DNA from: Cyanoderma ruficeps
Lineage: Eukaryota > Chordata > Aves > Passeriformes > Timaliidae
Length of the DNA stretch: 64,000 nt
NCBI GenBank assembly: GCA_008694505.1
Contig: VZDJ01000623.1
Location: 13,173,860-13,237,859, forward strand
Direction: 5' to 3'
Made by a program: the position numbers and the translations under genes
The notes under the pieces: model-generated
What the model was told of the DNA's origin: nothing
The model's database searches: none
The model's input: the letters and a program-made list of their open reading frames with translations, nothing else
Part shown: in pieces, positions 46,294 to 58,851 of the stretch
Layout: each line of letters begins with the position of its first letter
Numbering within the stretch: position 1 is the stretch's first letter

Positions 46294-49200
46294 GATAAGC
46301 ATAAAGAAAAAAAAGAGGTAAAGATTGAAATTAAAGCAGTATAAATTTCTTGTGATGTCTGTGAAAATGAAGTTTAAGAAAATTATGAGAATATTAGTAA
46401 GAATGCTCAAATATATTAAAAAAATGGATTATTGGTAGAAATTTTTTAAAATTAGGATTAAGAAATTTATTTTTTTCCTTTCCCGGATTGTACATTTATG
46501 ATGTAAAGCTGAATCCACTTGAGTGGTTTTCAAAACATTTTACCAGTTGAAAAAAAAAAAAAAATCATGAGAATGGACATAGGGTAGACCCTCTTTCTCT
46601 CTTTTCCATATCCTTTGCCTGCCCTGATTTGAACAGAAAGAGCTTCCACTGAGTACTTGAGTATGCTTTATACAAAGTTATTTGTGTCCTGGTTTTGTTG
46701 ACTCTAAATACTGTATGATATCATCTAGAAAATCAGCTACGGTCATGGTGTTCAGCAATCTGCAGCCTTGATAGCCATCTGTGTCCATAATACTTTCATT
46801 AATAGGATGTTCTATCATCACACCAGAATTTCATTATGCGGCAGAGCACAGCAGCTGAGTAAGGAGAGATAACCAGTAGCTTATAAGAGTTGCATTAAGA
46901 ACAGTCATAGACATTTTGAGAAAAATAAGGCATAACTACCTCTGGAGGCCTTTCCTGTTTTCTGTAAGATTATCAGTAGCTACTGAAACCAAATTTTTGT
47001 GGGTTTTTAGATACATTTTATAAGGATTCTTTATCTACCAAAGTATTTAATCACTGATCTCAGTAGAGCAGTCCTGATATCTGTTTCAGGTATAGATTGC
47101 ACAGTTACCATTTTCTGGTAGACATTCAGTACCACAGCTGCAGATGTAATCACGAATAAAGATCTTTTCTGAAAATGGACTGTTGCTGCTGGATTCATTA
47201 ACATTAAAAGAAAATCACACTTTCCATACCCTTAGAGAAGAATAAAAACAAACAAACAAAAAAGGTCTCTCAGATTGTTCAGTAGCCTATTTACTTTGGT
47301 TTTCGTAAAGGCATTTTAGGAAGAATAATGATGTGTTCATAACTTATTTTACCCCTGTTACATTCTTTCACCAAAAGTATATCACATCCTCTATAGCAAA
47401 ATGATACTGAGATCATATAAAAGAATTTGACATTTTAGGTCAGTCAAAATTAGTTCGATCAGAAAAAAAAATTGGTACTTCTATAAAAGATGATTGGCAA
47501 GATTCTTGTTATTGTTTCTCATGGCTGCCATGGTAGTGTGCAAGGATAATCACAGTCTTTTATTATGCTGCATGCTGTAGAAACTCAAGTAATAGTTAAT
47601 CCCTGAAAAATTGAATAGAAATATGATGGGGAAATGGTCAAAATTTACTAAAGAAAATATGAGACCAAATAATCTTGTTCCATGCTGGTTCCATTTTGTT
47701 AATTTCTGTCGGGTGTAGAGGAATTAAGTTGTGCTGAGAGCAGATAGAGCCAGATGAAAACAGTTTATGATGGAAAGAGATTCTGAAGGGAAAAGGTGTG
47801 AAGGGAATACAACCCTAGAAAAGACCCTGAGAAATGTGAGTATGCAGATAAGCATGCATAACAGAAGGGAGAGTGAAGGGCCAGAGCAAATCAACACAGA
47901 GTAGGGGGAAGACCTATCATCATTTCAACAACATTTTTGAGCTTCCAAAAATCTTTTCTTTTGCTGTTTATATATGTAATTTTGTTATTTTTAGTATATT
48001 GTTATAGACAGTGATTTTTACATGACGTTTACTTTTTAGGTTTTTCTTGGTTTTAGTTGATTTTTGGTTGGTTGGTTCGTTGGTGGTTTCTTTTCTTTTT
48101 GTTTTGCTACTTTAGTTGTGTTGTTGGATGTTGGACTACTGGATTTATAAAAAAGAAGCAAGTGTGTAGAAAAAACAAAGAAGCTGAAGAGGGACAAAGA
48201 GGATGAGGAGAGGGTGGAGTCAAGGACAAGAAGCTAAACACTGTGGCCTGGTTAAGTAAAATTAGAGGTTGGCTAATGAGGTGAATCAAAAGGCAATACA
48301 CAGGAACTGAATAATTACAATGGTAATAGCATGCCTTTCCAAGTGAGAAAAAGCTGTAATTAGCTCTGAATTTAGCTGAAATAAAAAGAACAGGTATAGA
48401 TTCACCTGAAGATAGAAAGAGAAGCCCATTTTGTTCTCATATTTGTGAGGGATGGTAGAACCTTAACCAGGAAGGTGAAACAGGAGAATTTAATATTGCT
48501 ATACAACTCTGATTAGATCCTTACTTTTGCTTTTCCCTGAGCTGCTTTTTAATTTTTTAGTGTAAGAAAAATAGTGCTTGTTTTTACCAATAATGCATGC
48601 TTTAATCAGATGGGTTAATTAAACTCCTAAAGGAAGACATTAGTGAACGAGTTGAGTTAGTCGTGTTGCTCACTTCCTCAATCTTCAGCACTTTTCTCAC
48701 AAACCCATTAACAGATATTCATCAGTTATTCATGCTCTTACAAAAAGAATTTAGAAATATCAGCGATCTCCTAAAACACAAGAAAAATATGCCTGCCATC
48801 CAGAGTAACTTGACATCCAAATTGGTGTAGGGCTTTTAATTATATTTCTTTTCTTCTTGTGTTCAGTGATAAAGTATCTTCAACATTTTGATGAGGAAAC
48901 CTTTTCTTCCGCAAGTAACTGTTGTGCAGAAGTTTCTTCAGCTACTTTTCTCTCCCATTTATCTTGACTAGAATGTTCAGACCAGCGTGCTGCCCTTCTT
49001 CTTTTGTTGTAAAGTAGTTAATCTTATTTCTAAATATAATGTGAATTAAAATATGAATAAATCTGTTCCTCATTGCTTGTGTGGTAGCACAAGGACAGTA
49101 TAGATAGTGTTTTCATAGACATTCATCTTCTTGACCCATTTTTATCCTTAGTGTACGCTTTATACATATGTGTATAATTTTTTGGTTTAAAATATATGGA

Positions 49201-52200
49201 TAGCTCCTGTGCTTCATGAGATAAGGTGAGTGGATGGAGTGTTTAGAGTGGAGAAGACTCAAGTATGCTCAATGTCAGGATGGGCAAAATAGAAGATGTG
49301 GTACCTCATATCTCATATGGAGAGATAAGTAATTTAGTAGAAAACTATTTGCAGTTTTGCCATAATGAGAGAGGAGTGACATCTCACATCTACTTCAGAG
49401 TAAATGCTTGCTTGCTAATAACTCCACAATAGTTAATCAGATGCTAAAATCCATTATTTTTCATCCCTCTGTCCCGTCATAATACTGACTAATGATCTTG
49501 TCAGGAGTTTACAACTAAGTTCACAGAAGTCTTATTGGTGAGTATTGAAGGGTGTCCAGTAATGATCATAATACATTGGCTTAGAAGGCATAGTTAGAAG
49601 ATGGCAGCTCTCCATAATCCATTATCCTGTTGTACTGGAGAGAAGGAAACTAAAGAGGGTAGCAAGAATTTAGCAATACTCTCTTAACACTGGTACTTTC
49701 AAACAACTTCCTGGTAAAGACAGTGCGTCGTCTGCTCGGCCTTCAGCCACTTGGTTGTCTCTTCAAAGTCTTCAGAGTTTCCTGTGTCAGAAAAATTTTG
49801 TATTAAGTCCTTTGTTCTTTTATTTTTGTTCTTGTTGAAAGCAATGGCTTACTTTTCCTGTGGTGCTCATAATTGTGTATGTTTACATACATACACGTCC
49901 TCATGAGGTCCTCCAGTAATAAGACCTTCCTTTCTCTCTTCACTTTCTCTGAACAGTTTTTTGTAAACTGCATCTTTTCAGTTTTAAAACTGCCAAGGTA
50001 GACACTGGGGCTTTTGCGGTGTGCTTTTATTTTTCCTGTTTTGTTCTCTGTTCTTTTCTTAGTAACTTGTATCATTCTGCTCCCAATTTTGACAGTTACG
50101 GAGCCCAGGTTTGATGTTTACTTTGAAACATTTCTGGTTTGATTTCCAGATCTCTCTCTGAGATGACAATAGCTAAATTAGAGTACATTTCTGTGTATCT
50201 ATAGCTAGAGCTATTTTTTTTTGCATGTGCATTATTTTGTTTTTATTGACATTGGATTTCAGCTGCCAGTTTATCATCTGATTTCACAGCAGTATAAGAT
50301 CCCTTTGCAGCTTTCACAATTTTCTTTCTACCACTCAGAATAATGTATTGACATCAGCATATACACTTCACGGTTCCAGCTCAGTAAAAGCTGCAGCATC
50401 ACAGTTTCCTGGCTTTGGACATTCTGGTTCCTGTTCATCTGTATTTTGTGTGTTATTGTCAAACTTTACACTAAACAAGTTTTACAGTTTTGCAGTTTTC
50501 TCCAAGTCAGACTATTAAACTTCAGGTTGTCCTTGACTTTTTGTAATTTACTCTTTCTGTATTCCATGCCTCTTTGTAGAGATTAAAAAGACAAAGAGAA
50601 CATGCCTATGATAAGTTAATTCATGTAACCTGAAGAAATGTTATCACTCGCTGTTGTTTGGAAAAGGACATTTCTGTTGGGTTGGGAATTCTTGTCAGTA
50701 TATCAAATCTTTCTTGTAGTCTGATGCTAGTAGTCAATTGCTTTTGCAAAGTTTCTTTTTATTGTAGAATAATCCATTGACTTTGCTGACCAGCACTTAA
50801 CCTGATTGCTTTCCACATTATTATTTTTTAAAAAAAATTTCCTTGTCATTTATTCTTTTACTGTAATGTAAGCTTTAATTTATTGCAAGCTGAAAACTTG
50901 TTATGATTATCGAGTGTCTGGAAATGTAATTGAGGCTGCCTTTTACATCTAGCATTAGTTCATGCAAATTCACACACAAAAAAGAAAGTGTGCTGCCTGT
51001 TTACAAGAATCCTTTACCCTTAATAAAAAGTACTATACCTGGAAATTTGTTAGTTACAGCATGAGCCTTAGTTCAAACTCTTAGGAGTCAAATTTTCTTT
51101 TTTTCTCTCAAGTCAAAATACACTAAAACAGTAGGATATTTTACCATCAACAAAGTTATAAATAAACTCACAATCTATTAAATGCCTTTTTAAAGGCAAA
51201 AATTGACAGTAAATCTGAGTTTCTAACCAAAATGACTTATGAGATCAAATCTCTAATATGGTATGTTGTCTTGTTTGATATAAGCTGAAGAAAATAGTTA
51301 TCTTGTCAGCTGCTTTACTTTGGGTTTTGTGACATGTTAGAACAACTCTCTGGCGATCATCTGTACAGAAAATAAGCAAAGTTTTTTGATTAGTCAAACA
51401 TTAAAATAAATTCTGGGATAAGAGACAGAAAAAAGGTTCCATTTGGGAATTTATATGCTTAAAAAATCGTCCTTGTCACTGTAAACTTCTTTTGGTTTAT
51501 TGTTTATTACGTTTTGTATTTTTTTTCATCTAGGTTATACATTTCTGGGATCTGTAGGAGAATATTCTTTAAATTCTATTAGAGTAAAATTCCAGTTTTA
51601 TAGATGTATCAGTGTTTCATTCTTCATTCTTATTGGATTTTTGTACTCCTTTTCCAGATGTTTAGGTGCTAAGTGCTTTTATGTTCATTACTGAATTAGT
51701 GCTAGAACAAGTTGGTTTAGTTCTCTTTGAAGCTTTTTAAGAGAATATAAAACCTATTTCCTTTGATGTATCTTCATTCACTGCTGCTGATTAGCAAAGA
51801 TTAACAGTATTTTAAATTGTAATTTAATTAGATCTATCAAATAATTCAAACAGGAAATTAGTTCATTATGTATGCAGTTAATGGAATTGAATGTCAAGCC
51901 CATTGTATGGTATTAAAATTTTGCCACATTTAGGGCAGATTTAAGAAGAAATACTTGAAATAGTTGGGATTTGCAGCACATATAGTGTCTCTGCCTTTAG
52001 GCATAGCCTAAGGGTCTGAATATTTTTAGCAAGTGGAACTCTATTAGAATCCATTTTCATAAATAAAAACAGAATTTAAGTTATTCTTCCCAGGGATTAG
52101 CTATCTGTGACTATTCAGGAATTTATTTATATTAGTGTTAATTTCCTTAGCATGCTAATTTGATTTTATTTCACATTTGTATGCTCAAGTACAAACTCCT

Positions 52201-53040
52201 CCAGGACCATCCCTATGTCAATCAGCACATGCAAATACTTTCTTTTGGTCCCATTTAAGCTATGCTTGAAAGAAATTCACAGAAGTAGATCTGTGGAGTA
52301 TTTCCAAGGGATTTCATTTCTCAACAGTTCTCTTTACATTTGCTATCCATATTAACAAAGTAACATAATCACATATCCCTATAAGCTTATCTTAATTTTA
52401 CATATGAAGTAAAAAATGTGAGTCTCTTAGGACATTATTAGAATAGCTTATATTTCATAGTAGATAAGAAATATTAGTCCTATGAATTGTCTTCCAACTA
52501 TTGTGTCCTGGTAGAAATCTATTCACAATCCCGCTTTTTCCAGCAGTGAGGATGATTTGTACAGGATACAGTTAAGTTTCTGGATTTCAAGCAATTTTCT
52601 CTTTAGTGGATATATTTCTTTGGCTTTTTTTTTTTTCTTTAAGTGACTAGTGGTATTTCTAGGTCTTCTTTAGAGGAGCATGAATAGATGATTGTTTGTT
52701 GAAGAAGGTATGAGAAAACAAGTGAAGGTGGAAAAAGTAACTTTTTCAAAGGGTAGTAGTTAAATGATGGTGTTCAAAAAGCATGCAGTATGTCACATAT
52801 ATACACCAAGCTTGTTCTTTTTAGAATTTTTTCATTAGTATTCCTTAGATGTATATGAGCTCAGTGAGTAAGCAAATAAGAAATGGACTGATGATGTATT
52901 AGAACTAAAACCATGCTAAGGTGAACACGAGTATTTTGTTTCTGTGGACTTCCAGGTGTATGGATTTAGAGGTATTATTGAAAGGACTGATAGGGAAATG
53001 AGTTTTCAAGGTTTCCTTCAGTATTTTATACAGTAACATA
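46289..53040. other. Unique AT-rich intron DNA
   Basis: No gene, RNA or transposon recognised. Short homopolymer runs (an A run near 46551) and GT-rich stretches (near 48062, GGTTGGTTGGTT) are the only repeats seen. Confidence 0.55.
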
Positions 53041-53041
53041 T

Positions 53042-53087
53042 CTTTAGTAGCTTTAAAAGCTTTTAGTAGCTTTAAAAGCTTTTAGTA
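53042..53087. repeat. Tandem 19-bp repeat, about 2.4 copies
   Basis: The unit TTTTAGTAGCTTTAAAAGC occurs twice in tandem (about 53042-53060 with one mismatch, 53061-53079), followed by a partial TTTTAGTA. It contains the palindrome AAAAGCTTTT at the unit junction. Confidence 0.85.
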
Positions 53088-56000
53088 CTTCTTCTATTGC
53101 AAGTAGAATTTATGTAAATTTTCCAAAGACCATCTTTTCTACATACAAGAGGCCTGTGCAGTTAGTCTTTTTCAGGGGTTGATGACATACCTGTTTCTCT
53201 GGCTTCTGTTTCAACCTGGTGTCCAAGACAAGACCCATGTTCTGCACAGTCTCCTCTGAGTGTTCAGATAATCCAGTCATCCACAGTGTGAGCGCCTATG
53301 TGTGTGCTGTTGAAGGTCAGCCAGAACCATCTTGTAGTTTCCTACATTATGACAAAAACCACTGCAGTTTCCTCTGTGCTGTAATGAATTATGTTTTCAT
53401 GACACATTCTTGTCTGCTCTTTGGTAAAATCTCACCTGAAGTTTGACAGTCAGCACTTCAGGCAGTAGCACAGCAGAGTTTTCTCCCAATTATTCTTTAT
53501 TTTTCACATAATTTATGTGCTGAAAAATGTCCTCAAACTAAAATTATTACTTTTAAGTTTTGTAGTGAAGCAGGGAGAAGCTTTATTTAAAATATATTTT
53601 TCGTTCAGGGAGGAAAAACAAACTCCCGTCTTCAAATTATCTTTAAAAAATCATAAATAGATTTTAAGGAGTTCACCAGTTTAATTTCCTTCAAAGATAT
53701 TGTAACTTTTCAGAATCAGAAAACTGGACGACAAATGTCATCATCACTTCATCACTGGAAGTCGAGTTCTGCCGAAGTTTTGTTACAGGAAACCTTTGTC
53801 CGAGGAAGCTCATGGCAATTTTTCATAAAATGGAAACGTTTTCTGTAGTGCTTCTATCAGTTCTGTCACTTGAAGAAGACTTACAGCTGGAATGCTGGCT
53901 TGGAAATATCAGTGTGTTCCTATAAGATAATAATCTTTGATATTTGAAAATAATGAATGATGAAATTACTGTGCAGGGCCTCCCTAAGTATATGATAAGA
54001 TTTCCTTATAAACTGTAACCTTATTACCAAAAATTTCAAAGCCAGGACAGGTTCTAGACTCTAGCAAAGCTTACTTTTTAGGGATGTATGTAATTAAGAG
54101 ATCCCAGGAGAATCCCATTTCCTGTGCAGTAGGATACATAAACATTTTCTTAAATCTGTGAAATCTACAATTCATAGGTAGGAATAATGGGGACTTGTTT
54201 TCTGGTCAGCACTTTTTTAAGTAATTCCTAAAATTTTTTGGGCTGTGTTTCAAATATCAGACTGGTGGCTGTTGACCATATTCTATGAGGTAACTTTTTT
54301 CCATGTTATGAAAAACTAGGCTAAAAAATGCTATTATAAATTCTAAATAATTCAAAAATATAGCATTTAAAGATTTGAGGCTTCTGTAGATTTTGCAAAG
54401 TTTGTAGGACTTTCCTGATAGAAGGGGCACTTGTAATTTTTTTTTTTTATATGAAGATGAATTGTATATTCTTTGAAGAATGGTATTATCTGTACATGGC
54501 TGTCATCTGCAGGAATGTTAGCATTTTCACTTGAATCCCAACACAGGGTAACTGTCTCATATTGTGCTTTGCCAATAACATGGATTACTACAATAGCACT
54601 ACCATGTTTGATTGTTTGTGACATCATAACAATCTCTCAATGAATTATGAGGATGAATTGGTCAAAGTGAAACAGAGCTCTTAGTGCATAAAATAATACT
54701 AACTTAATTTTAAAAGCTACAGTCACTTTAAGGTTTTTTTCATATTTTATCTTTCTTTTACAAATTTAACATTTGTGACTGCTTCTGTTACAAATTCATT
54801 ATGGTTTGCACCATAGTGCATACTGAAGTGTGGCAAAGAACTAGGCTGAATAATAGAGCACAATTGCAGATAATATTTGTTTCTGTGGGTACAGTACCTA
54901 TGTGTGTGCCAACTTTGTGCTCGAGTCCTTCATATACAAATTATATCTATACACGTGCAGTACTTACAGCCTTTATACATGCTGCTACATTATGCTTTAG
55001 AATTCAAGATTTTAGGATTTGACAGTGTTAGGACATGAGAGTACAGTTCCTTTTGATTAGTTACTTCCAGCAGTTGAGATGACGTAGCTGAGATAAATGT
55101 GGGTGTGTTGAGGCTGACATTGTTCTGCTGCAGTTACCAGTACTGGTATTATGATGCTGGAACAAAATATTTGACAACAGCAGATACCTCACTTCCGGAG
55201 CAGGAGGTGGAATGAACAGCAACTCCAAACATTTAGCAGGAGTCATATATTCCATTTTCATTTCTTCAAGGAGTTATTTAAACAGGAGTAAAGGAATATA
55301 AACTATGTCTAGAAAATCTCAGTGCCTGTGTAAGAGAACAAGAACACCTACTTGCAGTTAATAATGTAATGAGCAGTGGTGCTCAACACTGCCATAGCAT
55401 GTGCTCTGCCTGCAAAATTTGGCTTTGTTACCCAAAAAATAGTGGGTGTGTTTCATGTTCTGCTATATTTTTCAGCTCCTTGATGTCTAAATGGAGTATC
55501 AACACTTAATGTATGTTAGAAAACAGGTGGCAGCAGGGGCAAGGATTTTTTGTTGTCACAGTTAGTCATGAGTGATTAAAAATATCTCAGATTTTAATAC
55601 TACATTTTGTTAGGTGGCATAGGGAGAATTGTATAAATCAACTGAGTCATTGGGTAGATTGAAATGTCATTTAAACTTCACTGATTTTCAGAAATGTTAT
55701 TTGAGTTAAGAAGAAATCAAATGAGTTTGGAGGAAGGGGCAAGTGAAGTTGCTGTAAACACAGCAAAATCCCCTTGCCCAACACTCTTCTGTCCCTCCCA
55801 GCATTGTCCAGACTAGCACACAACTCACGTCTTATCCTGCTTGGACACAGTAGAGTGCACCCTGCTGCTGCTTCTGCTGCAGACCATAATACCAACAAAG
55901 GCAGCAAGGCAGCTGAAGCAATTCGACCAAACACATCTCCTCTAACCTTTGCCAGAGGTGCGCCATCAACAGAATAGAATTGGGAAGAATAAGAAGAATG

Positions 56001-57079
56001 ACAACATCCTATTTAAACCATTTATTTCTGAAGTCTACAGCAATGCTATTATTTTTACACACCACTGATGGCATTAGCTACAAGCGATGAATGTAAAAAT
56101 TGCTGTGCTTCTAAATGAGAGTAAGATTACTACAGATTGCATGAGAAAGCAGCAATTTCAGAGGACAGTGCTATCTTTACTCATTTTAATATTGATTCTA
56201 TTTAGTGTAATGCTTATCCCTAACATCTGATTTTTGTGATTAAAAACTAAAATATCTGAACAATTTTCTAACATAATATGTTACTGATAATATAATGGTT
56301 ATCCAGAGGCATTGTCAGATACATAACTCAGTTAATGTAGGAATTCCTGTCATAAGAATAAAAAAATATTTCCTTCCATGTCCAATATGCTGTAAGTGTA
56401 AGGTAATTTTCATTCATTGTGCTTATTAGAAAACAAATGAGCTTTTTTTAATATGTGTCAAGCTACAAGGAAATATTCATTATTCTTTTTTTTTTTTCAC
56501 ATAGTGTCCAGTGAAACAACTACATATACCATAACACCACTGGTTTCTTAACCAGATTGTTACAGACAAGTTGCAGAGAGACAGATTTTATTACTTTAAT
56601 TTATCTTGAATTTCATACTTCCAAAAAAGAATGAAATAGTTGCTTTGCATAATTGTATTAATATGTTCTCCATGGAATCACATTCCATGATCCGAACAGA
56701 AATTCAATATTGGATTAAATAACTGTAATATCTTCATAGCTAGGTGGTAAGCTCAGACTGAGGTGAAAGTATGCATTTAAGTACTGTTAGCTTCAGCAAA
56801 TCAGGGTGAACCAGGCTAAATCTTAATCAGCTTTTATATTTTATGATTTTCTGTATGTGGAAACAGTATTTCCTGAACAGCCTAATAATTTATGATCAGC
56901 TTAAGTAATTTCAAAGAAGCTAGGAAAAAAATGGACGAGGCAAGGCAAAAAATTCACATAGTAAATCCCCTTGCCAATGAAAGTCTCAGAAATCACTTCC
57001 TATTAAAAGCTTTTCTGTGGTGTCTGCAATGTGAAAATTGCTAGTATGGAAACTTGCTACCTTTGATTGTCTAAATTTC
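53088..57079. other. Unique intron DNA
   Basis: No recognised exon or repeat. A cysteine-rich short open frame around 53219-53446 begins 45 bp after an acceptor-like TCTTTTTCAG (ending about 53174) and contains a weak donor-like TTTGGTAAAA near 53420. I treat it as chance. Confidence 0.5.
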
Positions 57080-57615
57080 TCTGCCAGGGAAGCGCTGTAG
57101 CACACCGAGAATCAGTACAGAGCTCTAGGATTGAAGGACCTGAGGCCCCAGATGTTCCCTCTTCAGGCCTCCTGGTACAAAACAAAGCTTAGGTGGGAGC
57201 AGATGAATTTTGCTGGGTAAACCTACTTCCACAGCTTCTGCCAACAACAGAGACTTGGCTTCTATGGCCATGAGATTCATTCTGAACACTGAGGACTCCA
57301 GGGTAGAGAGACAAGATGCACCTGAGAAACGGGATCAAGAACATTCTTGTCAACAGTAGATATCCTTGTTAACATCCTTGTCAACAGTCTGGCCAACATG
57401 ATAACAAGATTCTTTAAACCAGGAATTTGGGGGACAAGTGAGGAAGGAGTGATCAAAAGTAGAAAGCAAACGCTTCTGGGTTATGTGAAGAAGAGGGACT
57501 CAGAAATGACAAAAAATAGCAGATGGATATTTGCCTCAGGTATATGTACAGAAAGACATGGAATCTGGTAAATAGGCAGGAGGAATCAGAGGAGCATGTG
57601 TGGTCATGAAATGCA
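57080..57615. other. Unclassified, moderately GC-rich segment, probably transposon-derived
   Basis: Composition differs from the surrounding intron, and the segment runs directly into a CR1 RT fragment. It carries CTTGTYAACA three times at 57346-57388 (CTTGTCAACAGT, CTTGTTAACA, CTTGTCAACAGT). No protein motif is recognised. It could be the upstream part of a diverged CR1 or an unrelated repeat. Confidence 0.35.
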
Positions 57616-57712
57616 GAAAGCTGTGGGCAGTCTTGTTAACACCTGTATTAATTATCTGGAGGAGCCAATGGTCAAGTCTGCAGATGCCACCAAGTTGAGA
57701 GGGTCAGTGGTA
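57616..57712 (+). mobile_element. CR1 ORF2 fragment (RT motif C region)
   Basis: GGCAGTCTTGTTAACACC, TTATCTGGAGGAGCC and TCAAGTCTGCAGATGCCACC followed by AAGTTGAGAGGGTC correspond base by base to the CR1 stretch encoding 'PVLFN.FI.DLEE...KFADDTKLGGS'. The FADD box reads SADA, so it is dead. It is cut off where a minus-strand CR1 3' end begins. Confidence 0.65.
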
Positions 57713-57990
57713 GAATCGTAGAATCATTTAGGTTGGACAAAACATCAAGTCCAACCATTAACTTAACACTGCTAAATTCACCACTAAACCACTTCCTTAA
57801 CTGCCTTTTAAATATGTCCAGGGATGGTGACTCCACCACTTCCATGGGCTACCTCTTTCAATTCTTTGTAACCCTTTTGCCTTTTGGTGAAGAAATTTTA
57901 CCTAATATTCAATCTAAACATGCCCTGGCCCAACTTGAGGATATTTCCTTTTAACCTGTTGCTTTTTATCTGAATGAAAACACTCATCCA
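57713..57990 (-). mobile_element. CR1 LINE 3' end (5'-truncated), inserted next to a + strand CR1
   Basis: Read on the minus strand it ends in the CR1 terminus (reverse complement of TCGTAGAATCATTTAGGTTG). Further in are AAGTCCAACCATTAAC, CAGGGATGGTGACTCCACCA, GAAGAAATTTTACC and CATGCCCTGGCCCAACTTGA, the standard CR1 ORF2 C-terminus and 3' UTR. About 280 bp long and moderately diverged, with no intact frame. Confidence 0.9.
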
Positions 57991-58810
57991 CATCAGTTTG
58001 AACACCATTAAAAACTAAAGTTGCATTAAAAATTTCAAGTGGCATTCTGAATAAAAATTTTCATGTCCTATATCATCTTATCTAATTAAGAATGGGAAAG
58101 TAAAAGTCTAGGATTTAGATTTTAATTTATTTAGAGCATTTTAGTATATCTTCTTACTTTTTCTGTTAAGACACATTAAAGTATTTATAATGCAGAAATA
58201 TGAAAACAGACTTTAAAACTCTGATTATTGCATTGCTAAGTGACAAATCTTTTGCTTTTAAATCTGAACCCTGGAGTACAGAGAATGAAAGGTTTAATAT
58301 GAATATTTTTAGTTGAAAGCATATAAGCAACATGTTTTTCAGTTTTTCTGATTATTATATTATATTTCCCCATTAAGTAGCCTATAGATCTGAGGAAAAA
58401 ATCCTATATGCATATATAAATAAGGCAATAAAGTTCACAGACATTGAGTCACTTAAGAATATATCTTATGTAGTAGTAAGTTATTTGAAAGTTATCTAAA
58501 AAAAAGTAACAAGTAAAATAAATAAGATATTTAGAAATAGAAATGTTTCTTTTCATCTTGCTTTTAATCTACATGCAATTCTGTATTTGAATTTTTGGTG
58601 GTTTAACTCAGTGAAGTTTACAACTTCAGTGAATCAGGGCTATATACGTCTTTGAAATTATTTTAGCAATGAGATTATACCAGTCACCCCACAGCTCTGA
58701 TGGGAGCACTTTGGAGATGAAAACTTTGGTGGTGCTGACCTTATACTAACATTCTCTTCTACAGAAAACACCATACTGAATGTAGTCATATGTAAAAGGT
58801 TACAGAGGCC

Positions 58811-58851
58811 TCACACACACACACACAAAAAAANNNNNNNNNAAAAAAAAA
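58811..58851. repeat. (CA)n and A-run with a 9-N gap
   Basis: A CA repeat passes into an A run, then N at 58834-58842, then more A. The gap length is unlikely to be real. Confidence 0.85.
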
